DNA of 64,000 nt from Muribaculaceae bacterium (GTDB lineage: Bacteria; Bacteroidota; Bacteroidia; Bacteroidales; Muribaculaceae). How positions within the stretch are numbered: the first letter of the stretch is position 1; each line of letters begins with the position of its first letter. The stretch spans positions 1 to 64,000 of the forward strand of contig JAGAUV010000019.1 in NCBI GenBank assembly GCA_017620635.1, given 5' to 3'. The translations under genes were made by a program, and so were the position numbers. Below, piece by piece: positions 59,982 through 64,000 of the stretch. The notes beneath the pieces were generated by a model. That model searched no databases. It saw nothing but the letters and a program-made list of their open reading frames with translations, and had not been told where the DNA came from.

Positions 59982-60446
59982 ATGGATAAACTGAAAGTTG
60001 GAGACAAGATACCCTCAATGTTGGGTTACGATGGCGATGGACATGCAGTGAAGGCTGAGAATTTTGCCGGAAAGCCGCTGATCGTGTACTTCTACCCCAA
60101 GGACAATACTCCCGGCTGCACGGCCGAGGCCTGTTCATTGCGCGACGGCTACGAAGAGCTCCGAGCCAAGGGCTTTACCATTATAGGTATCAGTAAGGAT
60201 TCATCGAAGAGCCATGCCAAGTTTGCCGACAAATATTCCTTGCCCTTTATCCTCTTGAGCGATGAGAGCACTGAGGTAAATCAGGCCTTTGGAGTATGGC
60301 AGAAGAAAAAGATGGCCGGCCGTGAATATATGGGAACCGTACGCACCACATTTATTACCGATGCCGACCATGTCATCACACACATCATCACGAAAGTAGA
60401 TACCAAAAATTCCGCCTCACAGATACTTGGCCTGATAGAGAGTTAA
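59982..60446 (+). CDS. bcp: Thioredoxin-dependent thiol peroxidase (Bcp/PrxQ family peroxiredoxin)
   Basis: 154 aa, normal Bcp length, from ATG 59982 (MDKLKVGDKIPSMLG); the frame is open from 59943. The peroxidatic Cys46 lies in PKDNTPGCTAEAC and the resolving Cys51 five residues on, the PrxQ pattern. FILLSDES and a VRTTFITDADHV motif follow. It reduces hydrogen peroxide and organic peroxides with thioredoxin. uvrB starts 11 bases later, so an oxidative-damage protector and a DNA-repair gene probably share a transcript. Confidence 0.94.
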   Translation: MDKLKVGDKIPSMLGYDGDGHAVKAENFAGKPLIVYFYPKDNTPGCTAEACSLRDGYEELRAKGFTIIGISKDSSKSHAKFADKYSLPFILLSDESTEVNQAFGVWQKKKMAGREYMGTVRTTFITDADHVITHIITKVDTKNSASQILGLIES

Positions 60447-60457
60447 ACGACGGTCGC

Positions 60458-62554
60458 ATGAAATTCAAGTTACAATCGCAATACAAGCCTACCGGCGATC
60501 AGCCCGAGGCCATACGGCAGCTTGCCGAGGGCGTGGAGAGCGGTGTGCCCTCCCAGGTACTCCTCGGCGTTACCGGCTCGGGCAAGACATTCACTATGGC
60601 TAATGTGATAGAGAAGGTGCAGAAACCTACTCTCATACTGAGCCATAACAAGACGCTTGCCGCGCAGCTCTACAGTGAGATGACGCAGTTCTTCCCCGAC
60701 AATGCCGTGCAGTATTTCGTGTCGTATTACGATTACTATCAGCCCGAGGCATACATACCGTCGGTCGACAAGTACATTGAGAAAGACCTGATGATCAACG
60801 ACGAGATCGACCGCCTGCGTCTGGCCACCACATCGGCCCTTCTCTCGGGCCGCCGCGATGTCATTGTCGTTTCGTCGGTGTCGTGTCTCTACGGCATGGG
60901 CAACCCCGAGGACTTCCACGAGAACGTCGTGGCCGTGAGCAAGGGCATGCACATAAGCCGCAATGCCTTCCTGCGCAAGCTCGTGGCGGCGCTCTACAGC
61001 CGCAACGAGGTCGACTTCCAGCGTGGCAACTTCCGCGTCAAGGGCGACACCGTGGATATTCGTCTGGCCTACGAGGATATAATCGTGCGTGTGGTGTTCT
61101 GGGGCGACGAGGTGGAGAAGGTCATAACAATCCATCCCGACGACAACGCCCATCTCGGCACTCACGACAGTTTCAACATATACCCGGCGAACCTTTTCGT
61201 TACCTCCCCGGCGCGTCAGGCCTCGGCCATAGCGCAGATACAGCTTGACCTCGGCCGTCAGATCGAATTTTTCCGCAGCGAGGGCCACGAGCTCGAGGCT
61301 CAGCGTATCGAGGAGCGTGTGACGTACGATGTGGAAATGATCAAGGAGCTCGGATATTGCACCGGCATCGAGAATTATTCGCGCTACTTCGACGGCCGCC
61401 GCGAGGGCGAGCGTCCTTTCTGCCTGCTCGACTATTTCCCGAAAGACTTCCTGACCATCATCGACGAGAGCCACGTTACCATACCTCAGGTGCGTGCCAT
61501 GTATGGCGGTGACCGCTCGCGTAAAGAAAATCTGGTGCAGTACGGCTTCCGCCTCCCTGCCGCCCTCGACAACAGGCCCCTCAGGTTCGAGGAGTTCGAG
61601 AGCATGACAAACCAGATGATATATGTCAGCGCTACGCCGGCCGACTATGAGCTCGAGCGCAGCGAGGGCGTGATCGTGGAGCAGGTAATACGTCCGACAG
61701 GCCTCCTCGATCCCAAGATACGTGTCGTGCCGTCGGCCAATCAGATCGACCATCTGCTCGAGGAGATACAGCAGCGTATCGAGCGCAACGAACGCACACT
61801 CGTCACGACGCTGACAAAGCGTATGGCCGAGGAGCTCAACGACTATTTTCTCAAGCTCAAGATAAAGACAGCATACATTCACAGCGACGTCGACACCCTC
61901 GACCGCGTCAAGATCCTCGACGGCCTGCGTGCCGGCGAGTTCGATGTGCTCATAGGCGTCAACCTGCTCCGCGAGGGCCTTGACTTGCCCGAGGTGTCGC
62001 TGGTGGCTATCCTCGATGCCGACAAGGAAGGCTTCCTGCGCAGCCACCGCTCGCTCACTCAGACCGTCGGCCGCGCCGCGCGTAATCTCAACGGCGAGGT
62101 AATAATGTACGCCGACAAGATAACCGACTCGATGCAGCAGACCATCGACGAGACCGAGCGCCGCCGCTCCATACAGCTCGCCTACAACGAGGCTCACGGC
62201 ATTACCCCTCAGGCCATTGTCAAGGCCCGGAATGCAATCGTCGGCCTCGAGAAAGAGGAGGTCGACATGGAGGCCACAAGCCGCTCGTCGCGCCCCTCGA
62301 AGCAGCAGAACGCGCGTGAGAAGCGCGACAGGCAGCGCCTGCCCTACGCCGAGGAGTTCTCTACAAGCGTCAATATCGCAGCCGACCCCGTGGTGGCATA
62401 CATGACGCCCGACGAGATGCAGCGCTCTATCAACAGGCTGAGAGGCGAGATGCTGGCGGCGGCAAAAGAAATGGAGTTTATGACCGCAGCGACTCTCCGC
62501 GACGAAATAATAAAGCTCGAGCAGCGCCTCGAGCAGATGCGTAAAGCTCAATGA
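60458..62554 (+). CDS. uvrB: UvrABC excinuclease subunit B
   Basis: 698 aa, slightly longer than E. coli UvrB (673). Walker A is VTGSGKTFTMANV, the damage-probing beta-hairpin includes YYDYYQPEAYIP, and the helicase motifs include IIDESHVTIPQ and QTVGRAARN. The C-terminal UVR domain that meets UvrC closes the protein (EMEFMTAATLRDEIIKLEQR). UvrB receives damaged DNA from UvrA (encoded at 6926) and prepares it for UvrC. The stop overlaps the next start as ATGA. Confidence 0.97.
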   Translation: MKFKLQSQYKPTGDQPEAIRQLAEGVESGVPSQVLLGVTGSGKTFTMANVIEKVQKPTLILSHNKTLAAQLYSEMTQFFPDNAVQYFVSYYDYYQPEAYIPSVDKYIEKDLMINDEIDRLRLATTSALLSGRRDVIVVSSVSCLYGMGNPEDFHENVVAVSKGMHISRNAFLRKLVAALYSRNEVDFQRGNFRVKGDTVDIRLAYEDIIVRVVFWGDEVEKVITIHPDDNAHLGTHDSFNIYPANLFVTSPARQASAIAQIQLDLGRQIEFFRSEGHELEAQRIEERVTYDVEMIKELGYCTGIENYSRYFDGRREGERPFCLLDYFPKDFLTIIDESHVTIPQVRAMYGGDRSRKENLVQYGFRLPAALDNRPLRFEEFESMTNQMIYVSATPADYELERSEGVIVEQVIRPTGLLDPKIRVVPSANQIDHLLEEIQQRIERNERTLVTTLTKRMAEELNDYFLKLKIKTAYIHSDVDTLDRVKILDGLRAGEFDVLIGVNLLREGLDLPEVSLVAILDADKEGFLRSHRSLTQTVGRAARNLNGEVIMYADKITDSMQQTIDETERRRSIQLAYNEAHGITPQAIVKARNAIVGLEKEEVDMEATSRSSRPSKQQNAREKRDRQRLPYAEEFSTSVNIAADPVVAYMTPDEMQRSINRLRGEMLAAAKEMEFMTAATLRDEIIKLEQRLEQMRKAQ

Positions 62555-64000
62555 AAGAGATAGACTACAATAATCTGCATATTACTGACTGGCTACCCAC
62601 ATCGGTCAAGGAGATGCGCCAGAGAGGCTGGGACGAAGTCGACGTGGTGCTGTTCTCCGGCGACGCTTATGTCGATCATCCGGCATTCGGTGCTGCGGTT
62701 ATCGGCCGTACTCTCGAGGCCGCCGGCTATCGTGTGGCTATTGTGCCTCAGCCTAACTGGCAGGACGATCTGCGTGACTTCCGCAAGTTCGGACGCCCCA
62801 GGCTTTTCTTCGGTATCAGCCCGGGCGCGATGGACTCGATGGTCAACCACTACACCGCCAACCGCCGCCGCCGTAGCGACGATGCCTACACCGCCGGTGG
62901 CCGTCACGGCGCCAGACCCGACTATCCTACCATTGTATATTCCCGTATTCTGAAGGACTTATACCCTGATGTCCCTGTTGTCGGCGGCGGCATAGAGGCT
63001 TCGCTGAGGCGTCTTTCGCATTACGACTACTGGGAGGATAGACTGCGGCCCTCGATTCTCGCCGACTCGGCTATTGATATTCTGAGTTATGGCATGGGCG
63101 AGCGCACCATCCTCGAGCTCGCGCGCAGGCTCGACGCCGGCGAGAGCGTCAGCAACATCAGCGACCTGCGCCAGACCGCTGTACTGCGGCCTCTCTCGGA
63201 GCTTCCCGGGGCCGACGACGATAATATCATACTCGCGTCGTATGAGACCTGCCTCAGCGACAAACGCTCGCAGTCGCTCAATTTCAAGCACATAGAGCAG
63301 CAGAGCAACCGCTACGACGGCGGCGCCACACTGTGGCAGCCCGTTGGCGACAGGGTGGTAAAGGTCAATCCCATGCTCCCTGCCATGACGCAGGGCGAGA
63401 TCGACGCGGCCTTCGACCTGCCCTATACCCGTCTGCCCCATCCCAGATATAAAGGCAAGGCAATACCGGCCTATGAGATGATACGTCATTCGGTAAACCT
63501 CCATCGCGGCTGCTTCGGCGGTTGCGCTTTCTGCACCATCTCGGCTCATCAGGGCAAGTTTATAGCCTCGCGCTCGCCTGAGTCGATACTGCGCGAGGTC
63601 CGGCAGATCACGCGTATGCCTGATTTCAAGGGATATATAAGCGATCTCGGCGGCCCTTCGGCCAATATGTACGCCATGCACGGGCGCGATATCGACCGGT
63701 GCCGCAAGTGTCTGCGTCCGTCGTGCCTGCATCCGTCGCCGTGTCCTAATCTCAACACCGATCATGGCCCACTGCTCGATATATATCATGCAGTGGATGC
63801 ATTGCCGGGTGTCAAGAAGTCATTTGTCGGCTCGGGTGTGCGCTACGATCTGTCGATGCACGTCACGGGCGATGCCGATATCGACCGCACAAACCGCCTC
63901 TACAACAGCGAGCTTATCCGCCACCATGTGAGCGGCCGCCTGAAGGTGGCCCCCGAGCATACGTCGGACAAGGTGCTGCAGATCATGCGCAAGCCTTCTT
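62551..64000 (+). CDS. YgiQ family radical SAM protein, 5' part
   Basis: The frame opens with ATG 62551 (MKEIDYNNLHITDWLPTSVK) inside the uvrB stop and runs open to the window end (about 483 codons visible), so the C-terminus is missing. The N-terminal domain has VLFSGDAYVDHPAFGAAVIG, FFGISPGAMDSMVNHYTANR and VPVVGGGIEASLRRLSHYDY. The radical SAM cluster motif CxxxCxxC is in HRGCFGGCAFCTISAHQG. YgiQ proteins are SAM radical enzymes of unproven reaction. The coupling to uvrB by a 4-base overlap suggests joint expression. Confidence 0.93.
   Translation, partial: MKEIDYNNLHITDWLPTSVKEMRQRGWDEVDVVLFSGDAYVDHPAFGAAVIGRTLEAAGYRVAIVPQPNWQDDLRDFRKFGRPRLFFGISPGAMDSMVNHYTANRRRRSDDAYTAGGRHGARPDYPTIVYSRILKDLYPDVPVVGGGIEASLRRLSHYDYWEDRLRPSILADSAIDILSYGMGERTILELARRLDAGESVSNISDLRQTAVLRPLSELPGADDDNIILASYETCLSDKRSQSLNFKHIEQQSNRYDGGATLWQPVGDRVVKVNPMLPAMTQGEIDAAFDLPYTRLPHPRYKGKAIPAYEMIRHSVNLHRGCFGGCAFCTISAHQGKFIASRSPESILREVRQITRMPDFKGYISDLGGPSANMYAMHGRDIDRCRKCLRPSCLHPSPCPNLNTDHGPLLDIYHAVDALPGVKKSFVGSGVRYDLSMHVTGDADIDRTNRLYNSELIRHHVSGRLKVAPEHTSDKVLQIMRKPS

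Noticed and set aside
60470..62551. 693-codon open frame on the minus strand
   Set aside because: It is the antisense shadow of uvrB, caused by high-GC codon use. The plus-strand frame has all UvrB motifs.

Overview
The window is about 64 kb of a GC-rich (roughly 55-58 %) chromosome from a member of the order Bacteroidales, most probably Muribaculaceae. The order is supported by many independent signs. Promoters follow the Bacteroidetes pattern TTTG-N19/20-TAnnTTTG. There is a fused LpxC-FabZ, a type III glutamine synthetase, a serine palmitoyltransferase for sphingolipids, a SusCD-type operon, T9SS-type C-terminal sorting domains (types A and B), an oversized IspG, and almost no Shine-Dalgarno signals. 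The family-level guess rests on GC content and the style of the T9SS domain, and is inference.

Layout. 1-4.5 kb: the 3' part of glmS, then a promoter and polyprenyl synthetase, tatD and purT, closed by a strong terminator. 4.6-9.8 kb: a T9SS type-B surface protein, an MltD-like lytic transglycosylase and uvrA, translationally coupled by ATGA overlaps. 9.8-15 kb (minus strand): pspC-padR, then yidC and pyrG. 15.1-21.7 kb (plus): trpS, rpoN, a PAP2-like membrane protein, purE, ispG and an M16 peptidase. 21.6-30.4 kb (minus): comEC, a YeiH-type transporter, aroE, rluD and a PASTA protein form one overlapping operon; a second RluA-family gene and topA form another. 30.4-34.6 kb (minus): lpxD, lpxC-fabZ, lpxA, then RNase P RNA (rnpB) and a DUF695 gene. 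34.7-42.9 kb (minus): a 59-aa small ORF, a GT2 glycosyltransferase, a Crp-like regulator, a low-GC T9SS type-A secreted protein, an amidophosphoribosyltransferase-type enzyme, and glnA with a long structured leader. 43-45.9 kb (plus): serine palmitoyltransferase, rubrerythrin and GH43. 45.9-47.5 kb (minus): S1/P1 nuclease and rplU-rpmA. 47.5-55 kb (minus): a susCD-susE/F-like outer-membrane glycan-uptake operon without linked enzymes. 55.3-59.5 kb (minus): a class I aminotransferase, an FKBP lipoprotein, lemA and glyS. 59.6-64 kb (plus): an AT-rich non-coding segment with a promoter-terminator unit, then bcp, uvrB and the 5' part of a YgiQ-type radical SAM gene, which runs off the window.

Most of the window is core genome. 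It covers cell-envelope building (lpx genes, yidC, GlmS, prenyl diphosphate), nucleotide synthesis (purT, purE, pyrG, purF-like), DNA repair and topology (uvrA, uvrB, topA) and translation (trpS, glyS, L21, L27). The least explained parts are non-coding. The first is a structured, terminator-ended leader RNA in front of glnA with an attenuation-like architecture. The second is a promoter followed at once by a terminator, lying between imperfect direct repeats upstream of bcp. Others are rnpB squeezed between lpxA and a DUF695 gene, and inverted repeats placed as likely autoregulatory operators at the padR and crp-like promoters. I found no insertion sequence, CRISPR array, tRNA or rRNA.
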